From: Candidatus Microthrix subdominans
Lineage (GTDB): Bacteria; Actinomycetota; Acidimicrobiia; Acidimicrobiales; Microtrichaceae
Assembly (NCBI GenBank): GCA_016719385.1
Contig: JADJZA010000001.1
Location: 1 to 64,000, forward strand
Direction: 5' to 3'
DNA: 64,000 bases
Shown: positions 51,963-59,770 of the stretch, piece after piece
Layout: every line of letters starts with the position of its first letter
Position numbering within the stretch: position 1 is the first letter of the stretch
The notes under the pieces: generated by a model
What the model saw: only the letters and a program-made list of their open reading frames with translations
Database searches by the model: none
Told to the model about the DNA's origin: nothing
Made by a program: the position numbers and the translations under genes

Positions 51963-54059
51963 ATGTCAGACCTTCCCCTCGAACGAACCCGCAACATCGG
52001 CATCATGGCCCACATCGATGCCGGCAAGACGACCACGACCGAGCGGATCCTCTATTACACGGGCAAGAGCTACAAGATCGGCGAGGTGCACGACGGTGCC
52101 GCCACGATGGACTGGATGGTCCAGGAGCAGGAGCGGGGCATCACGATCACCTCGGCTGCCACCACCGCCCACTGGACCGACACGGTCAACAAGGTGGACC
52201 ACCGCGTCCAGATCATCGATACGCCGGGCCACGTGGACTTCACCGTCGAGGTGGAGCGTTCGCTGCGGGTGCTCGACGGCGCCGTCGCCGTCTTCGACGG
52301 GGTGGCCGGCGTGGAGCCGCAGACCGAAACCGTGTGGCGTCAGGCCGATAAATACCACGTGCCGCGCATGTGCTTCATCAACAAGATGGACCGCACCGGC
52401 GCCGACTTCTTCGGCGCCCTCAAGTCGATCAAGGAGCGGCTGAACGCCAAGGTGGCGGTGATCCAGCTGCCGATCGGCGCCGAGGCCGAGTACGCGGGCA
52501 TCGTCGACCTGGTCACGATGCAGGCGTGGGTCTGGAACGGCGAGGAGCTGGGCGCCTCCTGGGAGGTCACCGACATCCCCGCCGACATGGTGGAGCTGGC
52601 CGACGAATACCGCCAGGAACTCATCGACGTGCTCTCCGAGACCGACGAGACGGTCATGGAGAAGTTCATCAACGAGGAGGAGCTGAGCCCCGCCGAGCTG
52701 CGGGCCGCCCTGCGCGAGGCCACCCTGAACCACGGGCTCGTGCCCGTGCTCAACGGCACCGCCTTCAAAAACAAGGGTGTGCAGCCGCTGCTGGACGCAG
52801 TCTGCTTCTACATGCCCAGCCCGCTCGACCTTCCGCCGGTGGACGGAACCGATCGCAAGGGCGAGCCGATCACCCGGGCCCCCGAGGACGACGAGCCCTT
52901 CAGCGCCCTCGCCTTCAAGATCATGACCGCCGACCACGTCGGCAAGTTGACCTACTTCCGGGTGTATTCGGGCAAGATCACCAAGGGTGATCAGGTGTTG
53001 AACACCAGGAGCGGCAACAAGGAGCGCATGGGCCGCCTGCTGGAGATGCACGCCAAGGATCAGATCGAACAGGAGTGGGTCGGCCCCGGCGACATCGTCG
53101 CGGCAATCGGCATGAAGGACACCCGCACCGGCGACACGCTGTGCGATCCGTCCGCCTTCATCCAGCTGGAGTCGCTCGAGTTCCCCGACCCGGTGATTCA
53201 CGTCGCGGTCGAGCCCAAGACCAAGGCCGACCAGGACAAGATGTCCAAGGCGTTGGTGTCGCTGGCCGAGGAGGATCCCACCTTCCAGGTGCGCACCGAC
53301 GAGGAGACCGCCGAGACGATCATCGCCGGCATGGGCGAACTGCACCTCGAGGTGATCGTCGACCGCATGCTGCGGGAGTTCAAGGTCGACGCCACGGTCG
53401 GCAAGCCGCAGGTGGCCTACCGCGAGACCCTCACCCAGGAGGTCATCAAGCACACCTACCTGCACAAAAAGCAGACCGGTGGCTCGGGCCAGTACGCCAA
53501 GATCGTCATCAACGTCATCCCCACCGGCCCCGGCGGCGGGTTCAGCTTCGAGGACAACATCACCGGCGGACGCATTCCCAAGGAGTACATCCCGTCGGTG
53601 GGCCACGGCGTCGAGGAGGCGCTCACCTCGGGGGTCCTCGCCGGTTTCCCGATGGTCGACGTGCGCGTCGAGCTCACCGACGGCGACTACCACGACGTCG
53701 ACTCGTCGGAGATGGCGTTCAAGATCGCCGGAACGATGGCCTTCAAGGAGGCCGCCCGGAAGGCGAAGCCCACACTGCTCGAGCCGATCATGAACGTCGA
53801 GGTCGTGACGCCCGAGGATTACATGGGCGATGTCATCGGCGACCTCAACAGCCGGCGCGGCAAGGTCGGCAAGATGGAACAGCGCGGCGCCAACCAGGTG
53901 ATCGACGCCGAGGTGCCGCTGTCGGAGATGTTCGGGTATTCGACCGACCTCCGCTCGAAGACCCAGGGCCGGGCCAACTACACGATGCACTTCGGTAGTT
54001 ACCAGGCCACCCCGCGATCGATCCAGGAAGAGATCGTCGCTCGGGTCACCGGCCGCTGA
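51963..54059 (+). CDS. fusA: Elongation factor G
   Basis: 698 residues. GTPase motifs AHIDAGKTTTTER (residues about 16-28), DTPGHVDF and NKMDRTGADF are present. The domain II-V blocks follow, with GMGELHLEVIVDRM and TGGSGQYAKIVINV, matching translocation EF-G (it lacks the features of EF-G2 variants). It drives ribosomal translocation and recycling. Codon use here is strongly C-ending (GAC, ATC, ACC), as expected for a GC-rich actinobacterium and unlike the tuf gene 96 nt downstream. Confidence 0.98.
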   Translation: MSDLPLERTRNIGIMAHIDAGKTTTTERILYYTGKSYKIGEVHDGAATMDWMVQEQERGITITSAATTAHWTDTVNKVDHRVQIIDTPGHVDFTVEVERSLRVLDGAVAVFDGVAGVEPQTETVWRQADKYHVPRMCFINKMDRTGADFFGALKSIKERLNAKVAVIQLPIGAEAEYAGIVDLVTMQAWVWNGEELGASWEVTDIPADMVELADEYRQELIDVLSETDETVMEKFINEEELSPAELRAALREATLNHGLVPVLNGTAFKNKGVQPLLDAVCFYMPSPLDLPPVDGTDRKGEPITRAPEDDEPFSALAFKIMTADHVGKLTYFRVYSGKITKGDQVLNTRSGNKERMGRLLEMHAKDQIEQEWVGPGDIVAAIGMKDTRTGDTLCDPSAFIQLESLEFPDPVIHVAVEPKTKADQDKMSKALVSLAEEDPTFQVRTDEETAETIIAGMGELHLEVIVDRMLREFKVDATVGKPQVAYRETLTQEVIKHTYLHKKQTGGSGQYAKIVINVIPTGPGGGFSFEDNITGGRIPKEYIPSVGHGVEEALTSGVLAGFPMVDVRVELTDGDYHDVDSSEMAFKIAGTMAFKEAARKAKPTLLEPIMNVEVVTPEDYMGDVIGDLNSRRGKVGKMEQRGANQVIDAEVPLSEMFGYSTDLRSKTQGRANYTMHFGSYQATPRSIQEEIVARVTGR

Positions 54060-54155
54060 CGGCCGCCCCCGGCACGGGCGTCCCGCCCTCGCCACTACCC
54101 TTATCCCTGCGCACCACCCCCCACCCACGATCTACCCACAACAAGGAGCAACCTG

Positions 54156-55343
54156 ATGGCCAAGGAGAAGTTCGAGCGGAACAAGCCTCATATGAACGTG
54201 GGGACGATGGGTCATATTGACCATGGGAAGACGACGTTGACTGCGGCGATTTCGCGGACGTTGGCTGATCGGGTTCCGGGTAATGAGGCGACGGCGTACG
54301 ACAATATTGATAAGGCTCCGGAGGAGCGTGAGCGTGGGATCACGATCAATGTGTCGCATGTGGAGTATGTGACTGAGAACCGTCATTATGCGCATGTGGA
54401 TATGCCGGGGCACGCGGATTATATCAAGAACATGATTACGGGTGCGGCGCAGGTGGATGGCGCGATTTTGGTGGTGTCGGCTGCTGATGGGCCGATGCCG
54501 CAGACGCGTGAGCATGTGTTGTTGGCTCGGCAGGTGGGTGTGCCGTCGATTGTGGTTGCCTTGAATAAGGTGGACATGGTTGATGATGAGGAGCTTCTTG
54601 AGTTGGTGGAGCTTGAGGTGCGTGAGCTTCTGTCCGAGTTTGAGTTTCCTGGTGATGATATTCCTGTGGTGCCGGTGTCGGCGTTGAAGGCGTTGGAGGG
54701 TGATGAGGCTGCTCAGGATCAGGTGATGGAGTTGATGGCGCAGGTGGATGCGTATATTCCTCAGCCGGAGCGTGATTTGGATCGTCCGTTCTTGATGCCG
54801 ATTGAGGATGTGTTCTCGATTACGGGTCGTGGGACGGTGGTGACGGGGAAGATTGAGCAGGGTGCTGTTCATACTGGTGATGCGGTGGAGATTGTTGGTT
54901 TGAAGCCGACGACGAAGACGACGTGTACTGGTGTGGAGATGTTCCGGAAGCTGCTGGATGAGGGGCAGGCTGGGGATAATATTGGTGCGTTGCTTCGTGG
55001 TGTGGAGAAGGATGATGTGCAGCGGGGTCAGGTGTTGGCTGCTCCGGGTTCGATTACGCCGCATACTGATTTTGAGGGTCAGGTGTATGTGTTGACCAAG
55101 GATGAGGGTGGTCGGCATAAGCCGTTTTTCTCGGCGTATTCGCCGCAGTTTTATTTCCGGACGACGGATGTGACTGGGACGGTGACGTTGCCTGCTGATA
55201 AGGAGATGGTGATGCCTGGGGATAACACGTCGATGTCGGTGGAGTTGATTGCGCCGATCGCGATGGAGGAGGGCTTGCGGTTCGCTATTCGTGAGGGTGG
55301 TCGTACGGTGGGTGCGGGCCGGGTCACCAAAGTCATCAAGTAG
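54156..55343 (+). CDS. tuf: Elongation factor Tu, with anomalous codon use
   Basis: 395 residues; AACAAGGAGCAACC precedes the ATG. GTP-binding motifs GHIDHGKTTLT, DMPGH, NKVD and the switch I/II region are intact, and the three domains are complete. It delivers aminoacyl-tRNA to the ribosome. The G3 motif is DMPG; in E. coli this residue is Cys81, here Met (residue 83). The codons strongly prefer T or G in third position: my hand count gives 26 GAT against 3 GAC for Asp, no CTC, and few C-ending codons until the last 30 nt. Neighbouring genes are C-ending. Confidence 0.98.
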   Translation: MAKEKFERNKPHMNVGTMGHIDHGKTTLTAAISRTLADRVPGNEATAYDNIDKAPEERERGITINVSHVEYVTENRHYAHVDMPGHADYIKNMITGAAQVDGAILVVSAADGPMPQTREHVLLARQVGVPSIVVALNKVDMVDDEELLELVELEVRELLSEFEFPGDDIPVVPVSALKALEGDEAAQDQVMELMAQVDAYIPQPERDLDRPFLMPIEDVFSITGRGTVVTGKIEQGAVHTGDAVEIVGLKPTTKTTCTGVEMFRKLLDEGQAGDNIGALLRGVEKDDVQRGQVLAAPGSITPHTDFEGQVYVLTKDEGGRHKPFFSAYSPQFYFRTTDVTGTVTLPADKEMVMPGDNTSMSVELIAPIAMEEGLRFAIREGGRTVGAGRVTKVIK

Positions 55344-55382
55344 CACGCTGCCCCACATGGGGCCTCAGCCAGCGGTACGCCG

Positions 55383-55409
55383 ACAGCCGGGACATCGGGT
55401 CCCGGCTGT
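55383..55409 (+). terminator. Intrinsic terminator after tuf
   Basis: 10-bp perfect stem ACAGCCGGGA / TCCCGGCTGT with a 7-nt loop, 39 nt after the tuf stop, followed by TGCCGTTTTCG. This is the clearest terminator in the window and ends the str operon. Confidence 0.8.
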
Positions 55410-55481
55410 TGCCGTTTTCGTCCGTCAGCGGCTCCCGTGCCCGAACGTCGTCCGATGTGGTGCGGCGGTGCGCACCCCCGC

Positions 55482-55487
55482 TAGAGT
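55482..55487 (+). promoter_or_regulatory. Weak candidate -10 for rpsJ
   Basis: TAGAGT, about 98 nt before the rpsJ ATG, in the gap after the tuf terminator, so a promoter is needed here. No convincing -35 at the right distance. Confidence 0.3.
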
Positions 55488-55584
55488 GACCCGTTCCGTG
55501 GTGCGCACAATGCACCAGCGTTCCTTGACACTCGACGATTCACGCAGTCGGCGTACGACGCCGCCTCTCTCCCAGGAGCTTTCC

Positions 55585-55896
55585 ATGGCCAACCAACGCA
55601 TTCGCATCCGCCTCAAGGCCTATGACCACGAGGTCATCGACCAGTCGGCCAAGAAGATCGTCGAGACCGCTGTCAGAACACAGGCCTCGATCCGTGGGCC
55701 GATTCCGCTGCCCACCGAGAAGCACCGCGTCACGGTGATCCGTTCGCCGCACAAGTACAAGGACAGCCGCGAGCACTTCGAGATGCGCGTTCACAAGCGC
55801 CTGATCGACATCCTTGAGCCCACCCAAAAGACCGTCGACTCGCTGCAGCGCCTCGATCTGCCCGCCGGCGTCGACATCGAGATCAAGATTCACTGA
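55585..55896 (+). CDS. rpsJ: 30S ribosomal protein S10
   Basis: 103 residues from ATG 55585, preceded by AGGAG; the longer open frame is artificial. Blocks RIRIRLKAYDHEVID, GPIPLPTEKHRVTVIRSPHKYKDSREHFEMR and LDLPAGVDIEIKI are standard. It is the first gene of the S10 operon, yet 350 nt separate it from rplC, wider than usual, with hairpins and a candidate promoter in the gap. Confidence 0.97.
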   Translation: MANQRIRIRLKAYDHEVIDQSAKKIVETAVRTQASIRGPIPLPTEKHRVTVIRSPHKYKDSREHFEMRVHKRLIDILEPTQKTVDSLQRLDLPAGVDIEIKIH

Positions 55897-55905
55897 CCCA
55901 GCGTG

Positions 55906-55927
55906 CCGGCGGGGATCGCCCCGCCGG
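55906..55927 (+). terminator. Hairpin directly after rpsJ
   Basis: 9-bp perfect stem CCGGCGGGG / CCCCGCCGG with a 4-nt loop, 9 nt after the rpsJ stop, no T tract. Could end or attenuate the rpsJ transcript. Confidence 0.55.
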
Positions 55928-55968
55928 TCGACCTCGGCACCGCCCGACGGGATTCCCGCCGGATGAGT

Positions 55969-55997
55969 TTGTGGCCTGGGATGTCGACCGGTAGGGT
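55969..55997 (+). promoter_or_regulatory. Candidate promoter for rplC onward
   Basis: TTGTGG (55969-55974) and TAGGGT (55992-55997) with a 17-nt spacer, in the gap between rpsJ and rplC. Would start a separate rplC transcript with a leader of about 245 nt that includes the hairpin at 56124. Confidence 0.5.
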
Positions 55998-56123
55998 TTC
56001 CCCTTCGTGTGTGGGACACCCCCGTCCCACCAATTGAGGCGCTCGCAGGCCACCGGAACTTTTCACCCCGACTCTTGAGGTCATCGGGGATCCGGATGGA
56101 ACCACGAGACACAACCGAGACGT

Positions 56124-56152
56124 CGCTCCGCCGGGCCAGCCCGGGCGGAGCG
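56124..56152 (+). other. Leader hairpin upstream of rplC
   Basis: 9-bp stem CGCTCCGCC / GGCGGAGCG, followed by TTTGCG, 94 nt before the rplC start. It may be a ribosomal protein leader structure for feedback control of the operon, or an attenuator. Confidence 0.45.
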
Positions 56153-56246
56153 TTTGCGTGAGAGGGCGAGCAAACCTCCTGCCCCGTCAAATCGACCGAT
56201 CCGCACCACTCCGGGTGCGTCGGCCAGCTACCAAGGACGAGCCGTC

Positions 56247-56906
56247 ATGGCGAACAAAGCAATCGTGGGACAAAAGATCGGCATGACCCAGGTGTGGGAT
56301 GCGGACTCGCAGATCCAGCCGGTTACCGTGGTCAAGGTGGATCCCTGCCGCATCGTGGCGGTTCGCTCCGCCGACGGCGCTGATGGCTACGAAGCCGTCC
56401 AGGTGACCTTCGGGTCCAGGTCGGCCAACAAGCTGACGCTGGCCGAGGCCGGCCACTTCGAGTCCGCCGGTGTCGATCCCGGTGTCCGCCTGGTCGAGCT
56501 GCGGATGGGCGACGCCTCCTCCTATGAGGTCGGTCAACAGCTGGACGCTTCGATCTTCGAAGCCGGCGACCGTGTGGATGTCGCCGGGGTCTCCAAGGGT
56601 AAGGGCTTCGCCGGTGCCATGAAGCGCCACAACTTCGCTGGCCAGCCCGCCAGCCACGGCGCCCATAAGGTGCACCGCAAGCCGGGTGCCGTCGGCGCCT
56701 GCGCCACGCCGGGCCGGGTGTTCAAGGGCACCCGTCTTCCGGGTCGTATGGGTGGCGAGAAGGTGACGACACTCAACCTGGAGGTCGTCCGGGCAGACCC
56801 CGAGGCCGGTGTCGTGCTGGTCAAGGGATCGGTACCCGGTCCAAAGGGGTCCTACATCGTGATTCGCGACGCCATCAAGGCCGGCGTCGGCGGGGGTGAG
56901 AGCTGA
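56247..56906 (+). CDS. rplC: 50S ribosomal protein L3
   Basis: 219 residues from ATG 56247, with AAGGA before it. ANKAIVGQKIGMTQVW at the start and GVSKGKGFAGAMKRHNFAG in the middle are typical, as is the peptidyl-transferase-facing loop HRKPGAVGACATPGRVFKG. The GGEKVTT motif follows. Overlaps rplD by one base (TGATG). No unusual extension. Confidence 0.97.
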   Translation: MANKAIVGQKIGMTQVWDADSQIQPVTVVKVDPCRIVAVRSADGADGYEAVQVTFGSRSANKLTLAEAGHFESAGVDPGVRLVELRMGDASSYEVGQQLDASIFEAGDRVDVAGVSKGKGFAGAMKRHNFAGQPASHGAHKVHRKPGAVGACATPGRVFKGTRLPGRMGGEKVTTLNLEVVRADPEAGVVLVKGSVPGPKGSYIVIRDAIKAGVGGGES

Positions 56907-57547
56907 TGGCAAGCGTCGACGTACTCAATGATTCCGGCTCCTCGGCCGGCTCGATCGACTTGGACGACGCCATGTTCGGCGTCGAGCCCAACGTGTCGGT
57001 GATGCACCAGGTGGTCGTCGCCCAGTTGGCGGCCCACCGTAAGGGCACCGCCTCGACCAAGACCCGCGCCGAGGTGCGTGGTGGCGGTCGCAAGCCGTGG
57101 CGCCAGAAGGGCACCGGCAACGCTCGGCAGGGCTCGATCCGTGCACCACACTGGCGTGGCGGCGGCGTGGCCCATGGCCCGAAGCCCCGCAGCTACGCGC
57201 AGCGCACCCCGAAGAAGATGAAGCGTCTGGCGCTGGCCTCGGCGCTCTCGGACCGCCTGGCCGACAACAAGCTCATCGTGCTCTCCGAGTGGAACTTCGA
57301 CACCGCGAGCACCAAGGCGGCCAAGGCCGCACTGACTGCGTTGGGTGCCACCGGACGCATCCTCGTCGTGCTCACCCGTGACGACGAACTCGCTGCCCGC
57401 AGCATGCGCAACCTCCCCGAGGTCACGCTGCTCCACGCCGGTCAGGTCACGACCTACGACGTGTTGGTCAACGACTTCATCATCTATACCCGTGATTCGC
57501 TGCCCGGTGCGGCCCCGGCAGTTGCCGCTTCAGGAGACGACTCATGA
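56906..57547 (+). CDS. rplD: 50S ribosomal protein L4
   Basis: 213 residues, first base shared with the rplC stop. RGGGRKPWRQKGTGNARQGSIRAPHWRGGGVAHGP is the extended loop that lines the peptide exit tunnel. L4 is often the autoregulator of the S10 operon. It overlaps rplW by ATGA. Confidence 0.97.
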   Translation: MASVDVLNDSGSSAGSIDLDDAMFGVEPNVSVMHQVVVAQLAAHRKGTASTKTRAEVRGGGRKPWRQKGTGNARQGSIRAPHWRGGGVAHGPKPRSYAQRTPKKMKRLALASALSDRLADNKLIVLSEWNFDTASTKAAKAALTALGATGRILVVLTRDDELAARSMRNLPEVTLLHAGQVTTYDVLVNDFIIYTRDSLPGAAPAVAASGDDS

Positions 57548-57837
57548 GAGACGCACGCGAGGTCATCATCCGACCGGTGGTGTCGGAAAAGTCCTATGGC
57601 CTCATCGATGAGGGTGTCTACACCTTCATCGTGGCCCCGGATGCCAACAAGGTTGAGATCCGCCAAGCGGTCGAGACCATCTGGGGCGTCTCGGTCGTCA
57701 AGGTCAACACGCTCAACCGGCCCGGCAAGCGCATCCGTCAGCGCAAGCGCATGACGTACGGATCCCGCTCCGACACCAAGCGGGCCATGGTCACCCTCGT
57801 CGAGGGTGACGCGATCGAACTCTTCGAAGTTCGCTGA
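57544..57837 (+). CDS. rplW: 50S ribosomal protein L23
   Basis: 97 residues from the ATG overlapping the rplD stop. IIRPVVSEKSYGLIDEGVYTFIVAPDANKVEIR is the standard start, and KVNTLNRPGKRIRQRKR the rRNA-binding loop. It is located at the exit of the tunnel and is the docking point for trigger factor and SRP. A normal-length member. Confidence 0.96.
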   Translation: MRDAREVIIRPVVSEKSYGLIDEGVYTFIVAPDANKVEIRQAVETIWGVSVVKVNTLNRPGKRIRQRKRMTYGSRSDTKRAMVTLVEGDAIELFEVR

Positions 57838-57848
57838 GAGGGAGACTC

Positions 57849-58685
57849 ATGGGCCTCAGAAAGCGCAAGCCGACCAGTCCGGCACGTCGATTCCAGACCG
57901 TTTCGGACTTCTCCGATGTCACTGCGACCAGCCCCGAGCGGTCGCTGGTCACCCAGAAGACCAAGACCGGTGGTCGCAACAACAAGGGTCGCAAGACCTC
58001 GCGGCATCGCGGAGGCGGGCACAAGCAGCGCTACCGCGTCATTGATTTCCGTCGCACCAAGGACGGTGTCCCCGCCAAGGTCGCCACGATCGAGTACGAC
58101 CCCAACCGCACCTGCCGCATCGCTCTGTTGCACTACCTGGATGGCGAGAAGCGTTACATCGTTGCCCCGAGGGGCCTGAGCGTTGGTGACGAGGTGCAGT
58201 CGGGTCAGGGCGCCGAGATTCGCACTGGCAATGCCATGCCGCTGCGCTACATCCCCGTCGGCACGACGCTCCACAACATCGAACTGCAGCCCGGCGGTGG
58301 AGCCAAGATGGCCCGCTCCGCCGGCGCATCGGTGCAGTTGGTCGCCAAGGAAGGTGGCTACGCCACCCTGCGGCTGCCCTCCACCGAACGCCGTCGTGTG
58401 CCGATCGATTGCCGAGCGACGATCGGCCAGGTGGGCAACGTCGAGCACGAGCTGATCCAGATCGGCAAGGCCGGACGCAACCGCTGGAAGGGCAAGCGCC
58501 CCCAGACCCGTGGCGTTGCGATGAACCCGGTGGACCACCCGCACGGTGGCGGTGAGGGCAAGACCTCCGGTGGTCGCCACCCGGTGTCGCCGTGGGGCAA
58601 GCCCGAGGGCCGCACCCGCGATCGGACCAAGCCGTCCGAGAAGCTGATCGTGCGTCGTCGTCGGACCCGCGGGTCTCGCCGATGA
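57849..58685 (+). CDS. rplB: 50S ribosomal protein L2
   Basis: 278 residues from ATG 57849. GLRKRKPTSPARRFQ at the N-terminus, GGGHKQRYR, then HPHGGGEGKTSGGRHPVSPWGKPEG, the conserved loop near the peptidyl transferase centre containing the essential His. KRRTRGSRR ends the protein. A 96-nt gap without a gene separates it from rpsS. Confidence 0.97.
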   Translation: MGLRKRKPTSPARRFQTVSDFSDVTATSPERSLVTQKTKTGGRNNKGRKTSRHRGGGHKQRYRVIDFRRTKDGVPAKVATIEYDPNRTCRIALLHYLDGEKRYIVAPRGLSVGDEVQSGQGAEIRTGNAMPLRYIPVGTTLHNIELQPGGGAKMARSAGASVQLVAKEGGYATLRLPSTERRRVPIDCRATIGQVGNVEHELIQIGKAGRNRWKGKRPQTRGVAMNPVDHPHGGGEGKTSGGRHPVSPWGKPEGRTRDRTKPSEKLIVRRRRTRGSRR

Positions 58686-58781
58686 ACCCGGCCGAGCCCA
58701 TCGCGGTGCCGACGAGCACCTCGCGCCATTCGACACCGGCGTTCTGGTGTCACCACATCTGCAACCCGAGGAAGTCCTGAT

Positions 58782-59066
58782 ATGCCCCGCAGTCTGAAGA
58801 AGGGCCCTTTCGTCGACGACCACCTTCTGAAGAAGGTGGATGCGCTCAACGACAAGAGCCAGAAGACGGTCATCAAGACCTGGTCGCGACGCTCGACGAT
58901 CATCCCCGACATGGTCGGTCACACGATCGCAGTGCACGACGGCCGCAAGCACGTTCCCGTGTACGTCACCGAGTCGATGGTCGGTCACAAGCTGGGCGAG
59001 TTCGCCCCGACCCGCACCTTCAAGTTTCACGCCGGCCAGGAGCGCACGGCGCGAGGCGGGCGGTAA
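58782..59066 (+). CDS. rpsS: 30S ribosomal protein S19
   Basis: 94 residues. PRSLKKGPFVDDHLLKKV and the central WSRRSTIIPDMVGHTIAVHDGRKHVPVYVTESMVGHKLGEFAPTRTF are standard. Contacts 16S rRNA in the head of the small subunit. ATG 58782 follows GAGGAAG. The next ATG is two bases after the stop. Confidence 0.97.
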   Translation: MPRSLKKGPFVDDHLLKKVDALNDKSQKTVIKTWSRRSTIIPDMVGHTIAVHDGRKHVPVYVTESMVGHKLGEFAPTRTFKFHAGQERTARGGR

Positions 59067-59068
59067 CG

Positions 59069-59770
59069 ATGGCCCAGAACGGAACGAAGACCAACGAACG
59101 TCCGGGCACCCGCGCCGTCTTGCGCCATGCTCGCTTCTCGGCCTACAAGGCTCGCGAAGTGCTCAACCTGATCCGGGGCCTGCCGGTCGCCGATGCGATG
59201 GACGAGCTCAACCGCTGCGACCGCGACGCCGGTCGGCCGATCGCCAAGCTGGTCGCCTCGGCGGTCGCCAACGCCGGCGCCAACGACGGCCTGCCCGCCG
59301 ACGAACTGTTCGTCGCCGCCTGCTATGCCGATGAAGGCCCGACGATGCGGCGCTTTCGGCCCCGTGCCCGAGGCCGAGCCACTCGCATCAACAAGCGGAC
59401 CACCCACATTACGGTGATCGTCGGACGGTTGTCGGCCGAGGAGCTCAGCGATCGACGCGAGCGTGGTGGAGCCCCCGCAGACGCCGCCGCCGCCCGAGCT
59501 CGTCGCGTTGCGGCGAGCCGGGGTGATGACGCCAACACCGCCGACGAGTCGGTGGCGGACGAGGCAGAGGTCGTTGAACCGGCCACCGCAGCGGTCAACC
59601 CGGAGATGGTGGACGACACGCCCACCGACGAGGCCACGGCCGAGCAGGAGGCGGAAGCCACCGCCCAAGCTGCCGAGGCCGACGCAGACGACACCGACGC
59701 AGACGACACTGACGCTGCGGATGCAGCCGACGACACTGCGGATGCAGCCGACGATAAGGACGACGCCTGA
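59069..59770 (+). CDS. rplV: 50S ribosomal protein L22 with long acidic C-terminal extension
   Basis: 233 residues; usual L22 is about 110-130. Residues 1 to about 118 carry the normal domain: ARFSAYKAREVLNLIRGLPV and FRPRARGRATRINKRTTHITVIV, the tunnel loop. From about residue 125 follows an Ala/Asp/Glu/Thr-rich, low-complexity acidic tail encoded by GAC/GCC repeats (15-bp unit at 59681-59710 and 21-bp unit at 59717-59758). The tail is likely disordered and on the ribosome surface; role unknown. The stop overlaps rpsC by one base. Confidence 0.95.
   Translation: MAQNGTKTNERPGTRAVLRHARFSAYKAREVLNLIRGLPVADAMDELNRCDRDAGRPIAKLVASAVANAGANDGLPADELFVAACYADEGPTMRRFRPRARGRATRINKRTTHITVIVGRLSAEELSDRRERGGAPADAAAARARRVAASRGDDANTADESVADEAEVVEPATAAVNPEMVDDTPTDEATAEQEAEATAQAAEADADDTDADDTDAADAADDTADAADDKDDA
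59681..59758 (+). repeat. Short tandem repeats encoding the L22 acidic tail
   Basis: GACGCAGACGACAC plus one variable base occurs twice (59681-59695, 59696-59710). A 21-bp unit beginning GCGGATGCAGCCGACGA occurs twice (59717-59737, 59738-59758). Replication slippage is the likely origin. Confidence 0.75.

Noticed and set aside
51966..54128. 720-codon open frame antisense to fusA
   Set aside because: Same cause; fusA on the plus strand is beyond doubt.
54132..55358. 408-codon open frame antisense to tuf
   Set aside because: Composition artefact of the G/T-ending tuf codons; the translation is His/Arg/Leu-rich and has no start signal.
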